Shown here: positions 44,975-60,400 of the stretch, piece by piece
How the letters are laid out: each line of letters starts with the position of its first letter
Numbering within the stretch: the stretch's first letter is position 1
NCBI RefSeq assembly: GCF_001619985.1
Contig: NW_017264203.1
Span: 682,001-746,000, forward strand
DNA: 64,000 nt
DNA from: Xylona heveae TC161
Lineage: Eukaryota; Ascomycota; Xylonomycetes; Xylonales; Xylonaceae
Reading direction: 5' to 3'
The notes under the pieces: model-generated
What the model saw: only the letters and a program-made list of their open reading frames with translations
What the model was told of the DNA's origin: nothing
Database searches by the model: none
Position numbers and translations under genes: made by a program

Positions 44975-46563
44975 TCATTGCTTGCGTCAATTACTCTTAC
45001 TTGTCCATTCCTTTTACTCCCTCTATCTGCCACACCTTTCTTGGGCATCCTCTCGGGAGCGTTCCAAATCTTACGAAGTCCACGATCGGGTATTTCTCCC
45101 AGCCCCGAAGCATACTCAGCGTTCTATTGATTTATTTTTGAATTCAATATTTTCTTTCCTCGACGAGTTAGACAAGAGCTGGAATTGGCGTTGGAGTAAT
45201 ATTCATCAATTACTCGGGTTTGCTTGCTGAATGCATTCATTTCTGCTTTTTTGGGTTATATATATATTGGAGGATTGGTCAAGCTGAGAGGGTTTTGAAT
45301 ATCAGATGCTGAGCGTTCCTTGGAAATGAGATAGTAGAGCAGAAATCATATCCGTACTTTTGCTTGTGATTTGTGCCTACCAAATGGCTATGCCTCAAAA
45401 GCTCCAAGGAAGCAGACATGATAAGATAGCGCTCTACCTAAGCGTCTGGGAGACTGAATGTTTGGTACACCCGGTCATTGACGGGATTCAACGATACCTT
45501 CAAATACTAAATCATCCCGACCGTTTATTTTTCATGTAAGAAGAAGAAGAAGAAAAGAAAGAAAAAAAAGAAGGGGAAAAGCTCTGAAGGCATTAGAAAG
45601 CAATCGCCGGTCAGAATAATATCTCACTCTAAATCAGATTTGGTCGATCGCAGCTTTACGCGAAACGTCAATGGCGAGATCGGTGGAAGCTCTGGCGGGG
45701 ACAACAACAACAACAACCTCACGCTGCATCCGTCGACCCACTCAAACACTCCAATCCACCTCCACTCCTCCTTCTTCAGCCTGTCGCTTGCGTCCTTTCA
45801 ACTTTTCTGTCACTCCTTCCTTTCTTGAGTTTGTTCCTCTCAAATGTCGTCCGTTCAATTGTAGAAGGTAATCTACGCCAGTAGTCGAGTTGCGACTGCC
45901 ATATTCATGTGCTCCCCCGCGCGCCATGAGATCGTCTCTTTTGTTTATAGCTCCAACGTGTTGACAACGCGACTTAAGCTAGCCATAACAAACCTGCGCG
46001 CAACCTCATCAAGGCCACTCCATTCCCCTCGTCAATCCGTCCGTATGCGCAACCAAACGACCATTTTGTACGGAGACTTTTGGAGCTCTAATTTGAGAGC
46101 TGACAGCTTGCTTGAGTGCTCGGTCTCTTCCTTTGCCCCCTGAGCGCAATAAATACATCAATACGATACAGCTGTAATTCTCTCCAGAGAATACGCTATA
46201 GCGCGCTCCAGCGTCAAATTCGTTCCTTTTCGGGTCATCTTCTAAACGCAATACTTGCCTGCCGGGCTCAGGAAGGCTCTCTTAAGGGTTACATTCGCGA
46301 GTTGAGTCAGGAAGTTATAGGATACAGCGCCTCGTATGGCGAAGGCCTGTTGAACAGCCGCTCCTCTTCTGGGCGACCTTTTGCAGAAACTATAAGGCTT
46401 GAATGATGCTCAATCAACTTCACCCTAGGGATTTCTTTTACCTTTTCTACCTAGGACACTCTGGACAACGCCCCCCTGTCGCACTTCGTTGAAACCCGGT
46501 CAAATCGAAGTTTATTTGCCGTCGCAGTCAAAATACGCCTAGATACACGTCACCCAGACTCCC
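44975..46563. other. Intergenic region and probable leader of the demethylase gene
   Basis: About 1.6 kb. The first half is AT-rich; an A/G-rich GAAGAAGAAG stretch sits at about 45538-45575. From 45650 it becomes C/T-rich and may be a long leader of the next gene. It contains a 66-codon frame at 45671-45871 and other small ATG frames that would act as upstream ORFs if transcribed. None resembles a known protein. Confidence 0.45.
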
Positions 46564-49500
46564 ATGCCAACAGTTTCAGGATCAGCGAGCCCTTCCAGCG
46601 GGCCGGGGTCCCAGCGCGCGTCGCGTATCCGAGGCCATCTTCCCGTTGACCTGAGCCACCGCCGGACTCGATCTCTGGACCAAAGCCCCAACGTTTCTGC
46701 CGATTCACCATCAGGCCTCAGCGGAAGAGATATCTCCCATCTGCCTCGAGCCGTCAGAGAACTACAAGACTTTAATGCGCCACCGAGATCCAGCTCGAGC
46801 GATTCGAGATCGTCGTCAAGGAGTCGGGGCACTCCACGGTCGAAACCGCCTACGAGACACCGCCTAAGCAAGATAGAAAGAGAGCTTCTACCCTACAATG
46901 CGGAGCCAATTAAGGATTCAGAGGAGAGAGCAACCTCTTCGACTTCGCAACTAGACATTGAAGACAGCCGTATGTGGTTAACACGATCAGCCGAAAGGAA
47001 CCTTTCTAACATCGCCCAAGGTCGCGACATTGAACGCCGAAAATCCCTCAACGTAAAGAAATTGATGCGAGAACAGATACTACCGAAAAGCAGAATTCAA
47101 CGGGATCCCAATGCGTCCGCTGCTCCTGGCGTGCCGTTGACGCATGCGCTCGACATGGCCTCTGACTCCGAAGACCTGGCTTCCGGACCTGGTAATGGAT
47201 CCTGGATAGATGACGAGGAAGGAACCGGCATCGTCGACGATATGAAATCTCCCTTTGTCACATCCGTCAAGGAACGTGCATCATCAGACCATCTGAAGGT
47301 GTCCATGGACGAAGATCATATCCAAGGATCCGGACTTTCCGGGCTTCAAAAGAAGAAGAAGCTTGTGCGAGCCGAAACAGAAAAGGCAGAATTGCTTTAC
47401 GAAGAGTGGTTGGAAAAGAAAGGTATGTGTTTGTGCTCATATGCGAAATTTTAAATAGACGACTAATTGCAACCGCCTTGGTATTCCAGAACGTATTAAT
47501 GAGATTCTTTACGCGCCCTCATACCAATCTTCCACTGCGCCATCCGACTACGAGCAAGCGTCTCTCGAGAACATTCCCGAAGGAATTGATATTACGATGG
47601 AAGAGGGTCTCTATGTGTTTCATCCAACTCTGAAAAAGTATCAAGATTTCCCAACACTTTTATCCGAGATTGAAGAGATTGCAGGAAGAGAAATGGGTGT
47701 AGTAAAAGTGGTTGTGCCCAAAGAAAGGTAGGATTTAAAAAATAGACATGTGCAAAATACCTAGTGTACTAATATTTTATTGATAGCAGCTATCCTGGTT
47801 CTGCCGGGGCAACATCCTCGGTCCGATCAACAACGTCTCTTTCAAAGACAGTCGATAGTCTTGTGGATGGCATTCTTTCTTCGGCAGACGCACAGGGTCA
47901 GAAACTCAACCCATTTAAGCTTGATATGACTATCCATCCGAATACCCGATATAAGGAGCAATCGGTTTATAAAGTCAGCAGCTGCCCGATCCCTGACGTG
48001 CCAGCAAAACAGTGGCGTGAAGACATTGAAAAACACCGCCAAGTTCTGAAGGACAAGCATTGTCTCAATGTCGATAGCGCAAGCGACGCTTGGTCTAGAA
48101 CGAATTACACCGGGCCTTCAGAAGGGGAGATGATTGAGAGCTTTGGTGATCCTCAGGAAGATTCCGTGTACGCAATGGACAATGACGGTTTGTGAAATGC
48201 TAGAAATCCTTTGTCCCTTGCAACTTATGACTGACATGCGCGATTAGCAACATCGGATTTACGCTCAGCTCTCGGATGCATTGACCCAAAGCTTGCCGAA
48301 GTCGCGGGAAACAGCCTCATGAAGTCAAGGTCTAGAGTTTCCGGCATACATTCTCCTTATTTCTATGTGTCGAATCGAAATGGCACACCGTTTGGAATGC
48401 ACGTTGAGGATTTTGCCGCGTACTCGCTCAACTATCACCATGTCGGCGCCCCTAAGAAGTGGTATGTCGTCCGTCCTCGAGAGCATCAGTGGCTTGAGGA
48501 GTTTATACACAATTTCCTCAACCCGGAGGAGAGATTGTTGGGCAGCGAACATTTGCGGAAACCAAGACGGCCGCCTCAGTGTGGTCAATTTCTTCGGCAC
48601 AATTCGCTATATCTTCCCGAGGAGACACTTCGAACCATTGGGGTATGCTACACTCGAGTTGTGCAACACCAAGGCGAGATGGTCATCACCTTTCCGTTTG
48701 CATATCATCAGGGCTATAATACAGGACCGAACATTGCAGAGGCCATTGGATACGCCAGCGAGCGCTGGGAGATTTTTATTCGAGAGGGATTATACCAGAA
48801 TTGTCGGCGGTCAAATTGCAAGATCGACCCTATACAGATGGATTTTAGTTTTATCAAGCACATTTCTGGGCGGGGCCTGGAATCGAAAATGACGAGAAGA
48901 CCATACAAGTCGGAAAAGTCGTTAGGAGCTGCGGATGGCGGTCGTCGAGGCTGGGCTACACAACGCAATGTCCGGCGGTCGCACCACCAGAAGAATGATT
49001 CTCAATCACTGTTTGTCGGTCAAGACTCTTCTTCCTCTTCTGACGAAGCCGAAGATATGGTCGAGCATCGGATAAGTGAAAATGTCTCGAATAATCCAGA
49101 CGTGCACTCCTCTGGTGTCATGCAGACGCCTGAGCAGCTTGCGGCGGCAAAGCGCAAGAAGGCATCGCCGCCTGGTACGCCGCCACAGCATATCCGACAT
49201 CGAGTGACGCCTCCAGCTGGAGACAATGGCGACGAGACAGAAGAAGAAGTCGATGGGTCCGGCGGCACATCTGAACAACAACAACAAGAGCCAACGAGAC
49301 TTGCTAACGCGCTTACTGGCAAAATGGATGCAAATGGACTATTGTCTCATCGCGCCCCCTATCACAGTCATACTTCTTCGTCTTCTTTTCTTGGCCACCC
49401 CGACCAGGCTCATAGTTCTCAATCGACACTTTTGTCTCTTGGTCGCTCTAATGAGAATTATCGCCCGCTTACCAACCAACGAGTCACTGGAGATGGCGAA

Positions 49501-49623
49501 GGTTACGCGCAAAAGCAGCTTCTGCAGGCTTCTTCTTCCTCTTCTTCTCACCCTCGCAATGACTCGAATGCAACGTCTAGTGCAGTCAATATGACGCCAA
49601 GCCCTCACGTGTATAGAAATTAA
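46564..49623 (+). CDS. JmjN-JmjC histone demethylase-like protein, 4 exons, 956 aa
   Basis: Exons 46564-47422, 47490-47727, 47790-48187 and 48248-49623; total 2871 nt, with exon 3 able to start at 47787 instead. The first 300 residues are charged and Ser-rich. A JmjN motif follows (about 310-350: GLYVFHPTLKKYQDFPTLLS). The JmjC domain has the Fe(II)-binding H-x-E in GMHVEDFAAYSLNYHH, the 2-oxoglutarate Lys region in APKKWYVVRP, and the distal His in FPFAYHQGYNTGPNIAEA. All three metal ligands are present, so an active dioxygenase is expected. JmjN plus JmjC points to the KDM4/Rph1 group, which removes methyl groups from H3K9 or H3K36. No PHD finger is visible; the last 240 residues are disordered Ser/Gln-rich sequence. 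It should act in the nucleus. Confidence 0.87.
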
Positions 49624-52252
49624 GTTTAAGTTTGGGAAGATGGGACATGCGTTGGAGGTCGATCTGTCTACTGTCAACAGTCGACAGTCACACTTGGTTT
49701 GCAACCTGTCTGACCGTTTTGGCGAACAGGAACGAACATGGCAGTTGGGCGGTTGTATATACCTGTTACTTTTCTTCTCTTGTTAATCTTTTTTTCTTTG
49801 CTTCTCTTTTTATTAGTCTTTTCTTTCTCTTTTCTTTAGTCTTTTCCTTCTCTTGTCAGTCTTCTCTTTCTCATTTCTCTTGTATTCGGTCTTTTTCCAC
49901 TTCCTCTTGCATACCTATTCTCCTATTCTCCTATTCACCTATTCGCCCTGCTCGCCAGTCCATCCGAGTACCCGGGTCAAACACTAGTACACTATGTCTC
50001 TGTATTGTGTATTGTAACCAGGCCATCACCATATTGTGTGATGTTGTATTCTACGAATCTGTTTTTCTTTTCTTTTCTCCCTTTTCCTTCTTTTCTTCGT
50101 AGTCCTTTCTTCTTCTTCTTTTTCTCCTGTGGTCGAGGACTGAAAAGCACTGTTACATTACATTACATTACCGGCTGAACAGCCTTTTTCTTTTTCTTTT
50201 CTTTTCTTTTCTTTCTATTGTCAATATTCGTAGTCCGCTGGATTCCTGATGTACCTTCCGTACATAAGGCACACTGTACCTGTTTTTTCTTTATTCTATA
50301 CCGTATTCTTCTGTATTGTATTTTCCAGTACTGTATTATCCTGTACTGTACTCTGTACTGTATTGTATACAAGATTATTTTAACTTGAAGAGCAAAGAAT
50401 GTACATGTATTATCCGGCTCTTGACTGTCTTTGACTCTCCTTTTTCCTTTTTTCTCCTTTTTTATCTTTGTATCTTTGTTCGCGTGTTTGTTTATCCTTT
50501 TTCCTTTTTTTTTTCTCTATTTTGTTCTATCCTTCCCCTGCCTTGTTTTTGTATCTGGTATGTCTGGTGTGTATGTATGTGTGTGTGTGTGTGAGGGGGG
50601 TTGAGGGGAAGAGGGGGGTGTGTTTATTTCTAAGCGGTAGTTAACTCAGATCCTCGTGTTGTATATACCTAAGTACCTAAGTAGTTTTCTAATCCTGCTC
50701 CGTAAAACTATCATCATTATTTGTCTTTCGTCATTGATCATTCATCATCGATCATTTGTTATCTATTATTATACCTTGTACCTTATTTCTTCCTCGTTAT
50801 TATAGGTACCTATAGGTAAGGTAGGTTCCAGAACCCTAGTAATCCCTAGTAGTCCTTGTAATGTGTAGTGCATGATACATGTGTTGACAAATCAATTGTT
50901 CCTACCTAGTCCTGCACATGTCAATTTGTGTTGACAATGACTAGTACAGAGATACAGATGGAGATAGAGACAGGCAAGATGGGCAAGACAGGTAGTTACT
51001 GTTACTGTTTACATTTCCTGTTATGTTTATGTTGACTGTTTATGTGTTTGACAGTGTAGGCTTGCACAACACATGATGCACAAGGTTGAGCTTTGAGGGT
51101 TCAGAGACAACTTGAGGCAACCCAAGGCAACTTGTGGTGATTGAATTCCTTGTAGAGAGTTGAGGTTGAATTGAGATTGAATTGAGATTGAGTTGATGTC
51201 AAGTCGAGGCCAAAAGTCGTAGACGTCCGACGATAATCTAAAAGGATTTCTCTTTTGGGATATAGTCCCTAGTCCTGTTTTGTTTCACAGTGAATACTGA
51301 TTATGATTGACCCCGTCTCCCCCTTTTGGCCGGGGCCAGGGGGAGAGAAAGAATGAATGGGGGGGAAACAAATTAAAAAGAAAAAGAATAGAAAAAACAA
51401 ATACAAATACCAAGAAAAAGAAAAGAGAAAAAAAAAAAAATGAATGAATGAATGAAAATAAGAAAAAACAAGAAAAGAAAGAAAAACAAGAAAAGAAATG
51501 AAAAGAATAAAGTAAAACTAAAACTAAGAAAAACAAAAGAAAAGAAAACAAAAGCAAGAAAAAACAAGAAAAGGCCAAAAAAAAGAAAGAAAAAGAAAAT
51601 AAAGAAAAGGAGCAAAACAGAAAGGAAAGCCCCAGGACTCAGAAGAAATGCAAGCCGGACCGAACATACCGGAATTTGGCCACTGAGGCGCTGGAAAGAA
51701 AACCGCAGACATAATCATCGATGGGCTCAGACCAAGAGCACAGGCACTCATATACATACTAGTTACATGGTTACAGGTGTGTATAATGTATGTACATACG
51801 TGTATTGCAAGTCTATGTGCTTAAGATCTAACAACTATTTACAATAGAATCGAAAGCTTCTTCCACCAAAAGAATGGGAGGGAGGGGTGAAGGGGTGAGC
51901 GAAAAAGAGAGAAAAGATATGTAGATGAAGAGAAACAAAAAAAATGAGGGAGAAAGAGAGAAAAAAAAAGGGGGGGGACAGAAAAACAAAGAGGGGAAAG
52001 AGCGTAAAGGAAAATCAAGGATTTCCGTTTCCCTTGCTTGTCGAATCACTGCTCAGCTCTTTCGTCTTCCACCTGTTCGGTTGCAATCCACCGTCGCAGC
52101 TTAGGGAACCCATATGTACAATTTCCCAATCTTCTGCCTGCTTGTATGTACAATTTATTTTTCATCATAGAGTTCTTCTTGATATGAGACTACATCCTCG
52201 TAGGAGATCAAATGCAGAACAGCTTGTCAAGGTTTATTGGTGGCCGACCGAT
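49624..52252. other. Intergenic region of strong strand asymmetry
   Basis: About 2.6 kb. From 49750 to 50640 the plus strand is T/C-rich with many CTTTTCTTTT blocks, plus TACTGTATT repeats at about 50287-50370 and a short GTGT tract at about 50573-50592. The middle (50640-51060) has TACCTAAGTACC/GGTACCTATAGG motifs. From 51350 to 51630 it becomes A/G-rich (AAGAAAA repeats). It lies between two convergent 3' ends. No gene is supported. Confidence 0.55.
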
Positions 52253-54142
<1,890 letters not shown>

Positions 54143-54275
54143 TCAGTGATCGACGAAACGACGGGCTCCTCGAGCAAGCGAAAGGAGGGCAAACAAGAGA
54201 GAAAAGAAGGATTGATTTGCAAGCCTCGAGTGTTCCCCGTGGTTCGAAGCTTCAATCAAGCTCTGGGCCTGCCTT

Positions 54276-54283
54276 CTTATATA
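54276..54283 (-). promoter_or_regulatory. TATA-like box of the glucose oxidase gene
   Basis: TATATAAG reads toward the gene about 190 bases before its ATG and is followed by a pyrimidine-rich leader. Transcript start is not directly visible. Confidence 0.5.
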
Positions 54284-57161
54284 TTCGTCGTTGCCAGGTG
54301 CCCTCTTCCATTCTTTGACCCTCTCATTGATCTTCTCCCACCCTCGTGGCAAAACGGAAATCCCTGTACCGCAAGGGCATTATCCACATGGGCTCCATCA
54401 CGGCTCCATGAAGAAAATAGGCAGCACGGCCCGCCAAGCGCCATGACTTGAGTTTGGCACCGCGTGCTCAAAGACTAAACCATGAGGGAAACGCGGCGCG
54501 AGCAACAATCCACTTGTTGATACACCGCCTCAGGGTCTATGGCAGATAGCAAAGGACTGAGAACCCTGAAGGTCGCACGGCGAGACTCGGTGAAATGAAA
54601 GGGCCCTTAGCAATCATGGTAATCCTTCTTTGGTCCGGACTCGGTCGAAGCAAGGAGTCGTTAGAAATCAAACCGTCATTTGTTCGGTCCAGACTTTGTA
54701 ACGAAATAGCGCAGAATCTGCCTGGATGGTAGCCTCTCCACTGCTTTTACCGGTGTGCGCCTGGTACAGTGTGTCGCCAGCTTGGCCATTCATCCACGCA
54801 TCTCCGTCGAGGGCCAAGAAGTTCCGTCGGCCCCTCTCTGCGGTGATGCAACCTTCGGACCCGCAGTGACGGTAGGTAGGTCATAGCCAGGCACCGTTCA
54901 ATGCCTTGTTGAGTAGTGTGGGAGAGCATCAACGCATCATGATCGTGCTGCAGGCACGCAGTCTTGGCAAGATGCACGCCTTTGGTTTGCTCAAGGCCAA
55001 AACAACTTTTGTCCGCCAGGGTTTCCACCGTGTTGTTTAGTGGTGGTAGGTGGAGGAAGAGCTGAGGCACCATTTCGTACTGGTAAAGGCGTAAGTTGGT
55101 GCCAAGCCCTGAGTGCGTCGATAGTGCGACGCCGAGCCGTGGCTTTACGAATCGCACACTCAGCGTCCTCGCTCTGCTTGGCTTCACACAGATTCTCGAT
55201 GCCAGTCTCGGTAAATGACGATCACTAAGACGCTATGATCTTTCCTTTCTTTCTCACTCCTCCATCAGCTTTGGATCTTCGATGGGTGGAGAAAGGTTGT
55301 TGATATTTTAGCCTCTGCTCTTGATGGACGTGGCGCTCTTGGTAGCGGCTGGGCGCTCTCCTCTCAACCCCCATCAGTGTCAAACACCGCCGCCATTATA
55401 ATGGATCTTTACTTCGATCCTCTTTCTGAAATGGCAAGAATTATACCCGAGCGCTGCTTTGTCAGAACAGAATAAGAATAAAGCTGCCTTGCAGTATTTT
55501 AGCGTGGGCGTTTTGGCACGAGGGGGATCATCACATCCCTTTTTCGTGATCCCACGTGTATGAGTCTCCTTCATGTCGGTACAGGAATCTGCAAAGCAAG
55601 GCCAGGGATGGTCGGCATCATCCCCGTCCGGGTGTATCGACGGGGAAGCGGGAGGGAAGAGAAGGGAAAGGGAGAAAGAGAGATTAACATTGATGCTGGT
55701 GGATGGTGGACTGCTAGGAGACGCCGTCGGATCGCTAGATAATACTACTGCTTGTTACTATGTGGTTTTGCTGCTATCGCTGACGCTTAAAACTTAGGCG
55801 CTCGCCTTTACCGGTAAGGATGGCGGGTCCCTGAAGTTTGACGCACCTTTCCACGGCCCCACTACGGATTCGGGTCTGGGCGGACCGCTCCGGGATGGTT
55901 GTTGGTCTCTTTGATTCCCTCGCTCGAACGGTAGTGTGGCGGGCAAAGATGGAAAAGCCATCCCCTCATCAAAACACAGCGTAAAGCTTTTAATGAAGCT
56001 CCTGAGCATAAACTGGTAGCGTAGCGCCGTGCTCTCGCATTACAGCGCAATCAGAGTCCGCTTCTCTTAGGGTGAACCCGGGTAGAGATAATGTGAGAAT
56101 CTAGGGTAGTTGGTGTTTTGCACGACCTCAACTATCAATTATGGGAACTCGCCATGTCTAGCAGGCTATGGCCTTGGTGAAATTGCATCAGTATCGAGGT
56201 TAATACCTCCTGAGGTGCGGGCCGCGGTCAACAGGCTTCGAGATCCACTCTAATTCTCCAACCAATGAGTTGTGCTCGTTGCTTTTGTCGACGGTAGGGC
56301 TTATTTTGAGGCTAAGCCGCGTGCCGTTGGAATTGCGCGAGGGCATAATGGCAAGAATTACCTCTCTTTTCCGTTTGCCCGTCGCCATACGGAGCCTCAG
56401 ACCTCCGACTGACATAATCCTAATCCTCACTCATCCTTATCACACCTGCTGAGCGTGCCATTGCATCAAAATTTTCATCATCATCATCATCATCAAGCAG
56501 TGTAGTAGGACTGTGGAGGTGACGCGAACTTTCCCCTGCTCTGCCATGTTTCCCCAGCGGCGTGAGACCTTGCCCCCTGCGTGCAATGCACAGCTCGATT
56601 CTGCACGATTACCGTACAGATTTGATAATTCGGGTGTGTTCACCCGATCCATGAACATGGTTGTTGGATCTCAGCCATGGGTCAAAACGTAAATGATTAG
56701 CAAAGAAGCGAGGTCGTTTACGCCCTGCAGCGAATCGTAAAAGCATTGGCGCCGTGATTTCATTCGCACCATTGATTGAGCAAGAGCCACCGTCATCCTC
56801 GTCCATAAGAATTTGGTACTATAAAGGGTCGACCAGGGAAAATAAGCAAAGATTGCCGAAAGGCTCCAATTGGCCTCTGGTATACTTCCTTGCCCCGATC
56901 CATAAGCTAATGACAAAACCGGTTGCGTACGAATTCTCAGGGGAAGCAGTAGTATCACCTGGTCCTCATTAGTTAAATAGACCCTAGCATACCGAAACAT
57001 CCTACACGGCGTACCGAGACCCCTGTCCCTGGTTCAACTGAGTATGAGGCAGAAGGAATGCACCACTCACTCACTCATAACCCAAAGCTATTGCACACCA
57101 TCACTTGCAAAAGACCGGAAAGGGTCCACAATTGCCACTCACGAATTTCGTCCGAGATTTA

Positions 57162-57498
57162 ATGCCTGCCTATTTTCTTCTGCGAGTTAGTCGTTTGATC
57201 GGGTCTGTGAGAAATCCCGAAGAAGACTCTTTTAGCGAGTTTGCAGCTTTTTTCAATGGTAAGAACTTCGTGCACGCTCCCACATCTGTTCCCCACTACT
57301 ACCCAGCCCGTCTATCTAATTTGATCTCATCCGCCAGGCCGACAGATCACGGCAGCACCTGATACGGTCCAATATGGGAGATATTGTCCACAACCCGCTA
57401 GGATGCTCCACATCCCGTGCCGAAAGAAAGCCGTTGATGATCACGACTGTGCCTCACTCATGCCGAGAAGGGCTGGAGAAAAATACATGTACGGCTGA
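57162..57498 (+). CDS. Candidate small spliced gene, 2 exons, 85 aa (weak)
   Basis: Exons 57162-57258 and 57338-57498. The ORF beginning MPAYFLLRVSRLIGSV meets a good donor (GGTAAGAA) at 57259. The 79-nt intron has CTAAT-like branch sequence and ends CCAG; after it the frame stays open for 53 codons. No domain is recognised. A chance arrangement is quite possible because I searched for joinable frames; missing upstream exons are also possible. Confidence 0.22.
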
Positions 57499-60400
57499 AA
57501 ATTGATAATCGGCCCTTGACGAATCTTATTATTGAGAAAATAAAACATGGGTCAAAGTGACCGTTGACCATGGAATTTTCTTAGCAGTAAAATAATAAGT
57601 CTACTATTAATAAGATAGATTGATTATAGCTCTCTAGCATAACAGGATAAAGGCCGAACTTTACCGGAACGGTACCTCTGTAGAGCTGAACTATTGGAAG
57701 AAGTGGGGCGGCATATCCAGCGAGTAGGCAGCTTCGTCGACCTTCACGTTCCCTTTAACCATCGCTAAGTTTTACTTCTAAGTCATGCAAGACAAAATAG
57801 GTAGGTCGTTTTGTTAGATAGTGAGATACAGCGTATAATTTATGATCATGTCTTCCAGTGATGAGGTCAATATACAGGAAATCATGCATCAACCACCATG
57901 GTAGTGAGAACGAACGGCTCAACGGGCTACTATTTCATGTTTTGTGCCAAGGATAAATATTGAGTAATAAAATGGCCCACCGGGTGAGATTAGGTCAAAT
58001 ATGGGTAAAATTTAGTACGTGCCACTTAGCATGTAAGGAGCCATTTCGCCATTTAATTGGAGCACTATTGTTGAATATCATGGAGCTTAAAAAGAAGATA
58101 ATTTGGCGAAAGGGAGCTTGGTCATATGCGAGCCGGTATTTCCGGCAGGAGGATCAAGGAGGTGGCATTGCATGATAGCCACGAGGAGAGCACTGCCGAT
58201 GGCTACGAAGACGATGCCTCTCCAGGCCAGTTTGCAAACCCAAATCGAACGACCAACGCCGCTATTTCATGTCATTCAAGGACAAAAGCGGTCCGTCTCG
58301 AATCAAAGCGCATAGGCGAAAAGGTCCGGATTGACAAAGTTCGCAATGTGATAACGATCTACCGACCAGTCTGATTCAGTAAGTTTGTCTTCTTAATGAT
58401 GACGCCCAGACGATTAAAGCCTGAGTGCTTTGGAGATTCGCTTCACTTAGTCCTGGGTGTCTGATTCGCCATTCATTGCATCTTTCAGATTGATTCTGCT
58501 GTCGAGCTCATCGCTCTGGTAAATATTATCCTTCTCAGCCGCTTTGTCCCTTAATTTCAATCTCCAAAAGAATGAGAATATCCAATATCATATTTCGAGA
58601 TACATCCACCTCTGACGATCACGTGCCTCTTGTGAATGAAGGTGATGAGGTTCGTTCACAGCCAACCAGCCGAGACTCTACCAAATATCGGCTGTCGGAT
58701 GCATGGCCACTGCTGCCAGGGACGTCTGGTAAAGCAGGAAAGTAGAAAAGCTTCGATGATTGGACAATGGCCAGACAAAGAAGCGGAGTATCCACTGGTC
58801 GAAAAATCTCAACTTGTACGCTTGTACTTGCTGTCGTTCTTGGCGGGACCCAGGACCGCCTCTTCCCATAATCAGTACCGGCGACTTTTTGGTGCGAATT
58901 TGCCAAGTCAACAGCTCCTTGGCAGCTTTGCTACACAGAGCTTCACTGGTATTGCCAAGTGCGACGGAGCGTCCTCTCACATCTCAACAGCCAGGAAAAC
59001 CCCCGAAAGCCGGAGTCTGATCAACACCGTTGTCGCCGATTCCCGCTGATAATCTAGATGCGGTGCTATTCTCGCTTGGAGATTTGCGGCGGAGGTGCCA
59101 ACGATCGAGGGATGTTTCCGAGGAGCTACGGAGAAGTGATCCAAACGACTTTGAAACACACTGCTTCAAAAAAGTCCTCAAAAAAAAAAAAGCCAAAGCC
59201 AGATCCAATTTATTTTTTCCGTCATCATTAGAAATTGAATTTTATCGAGATTTTGTAATTTTCCAAAAACTCATTTCCACATTCAACACTGCTCCTTATC
59301 ATTCAAATATTTTATGTGTAGGAATTTTTCGATCAAATTTCGGAACGGTGGTGGGTCATAGAAAGAAAAGAACAGTACCTTAATTATGCCGATCACTACT
59401 CCATCAATATAGATGATCGGCCGGCATTCGACGCACGACGCAAGATTCGTTGATGACTGCGTTCATTTGGTAATGCCCCCGTAGAAGAATGGAAGGAGGG
59501 TTATCTGATCCAAATGTCGGCTCATGGATGCGCTCCAAGAACAGCTAAATCCACATAGCAACTCCAATGATTCTCTATGCACCTGGCATGCTGTCGCTTG
59601 AACTATCATCAGTATGTTACATCATCGAATTTCCAACTGAATAAAATTTTCTGGTTACCGCATGTTCAAATTGGACAGCTCCAGGAATCTAGATACACTT
59701 AGAAGATATAGTTAGTCGTTTGCTAGAAAATGCGATGTATTAAAAACACTGTAGGGTACCGCGCGTAAAAAATTGGCAAGGGACCCTGCACCGATTTTCA
59801 CAAAGCCTCAGGGATTGTGGGATCGTACCTACTGAAATCAAGGGCAACAAACTTGTTTTGGTGGGTCGCTCTCCAGTCCCGTCTGCGTCTCTCGGCTCTT
59901 CCTTCAATACTGCACCAGTGGTCAAGGGTGTCAAAACGATCCAGTAATGCCTCAATCTGCGCGCACGTTTTGACCCGAACTTGTGTTTAACCTCGTACAT
60001 CCCATAAGACGCCGTTGAGTCCCAATCCCTTGGCCCTGGCTATCAATAAGGTAGGAAATCACTGGCCAAATATTGTCTAAGCGTTTTCCAACAACATAAT
60101 TAAATCACTTGCGATACACGTTGACTCTCGAATGGATTCGATTGTTCTGTTTGCCTGTTTATTTGTCGCAGCACCGCATATCGCCACATAATATGAGAAG
60201 ACCTAGCAGTCCATTGCATCATCACCGGCCATTATATTCTACCTTACCTGATACAAAATAGTATTCCTTGAGTAGCTAGGTACTACCTTGTAAAAATTGC
60301 AAAAGGGATATGATTTTCAACGCCCATAAAAAGCCAAACATGAGCGACCACTCGTACAGAAACATTAGCTCCAGGCACGATTTACTATACCTGATTCAGA

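Noticed and set aside
58126-58374. Polar 82-codon frame
   Set aside because: Protein-like composition but overlapping frames are equally open and no splice partners or domain were found.
58619-59383. Cluster of overlapping frames on both strands
   Set aside because: Several frames of about 100 codons compete on both strands; none has a recognisable motif.
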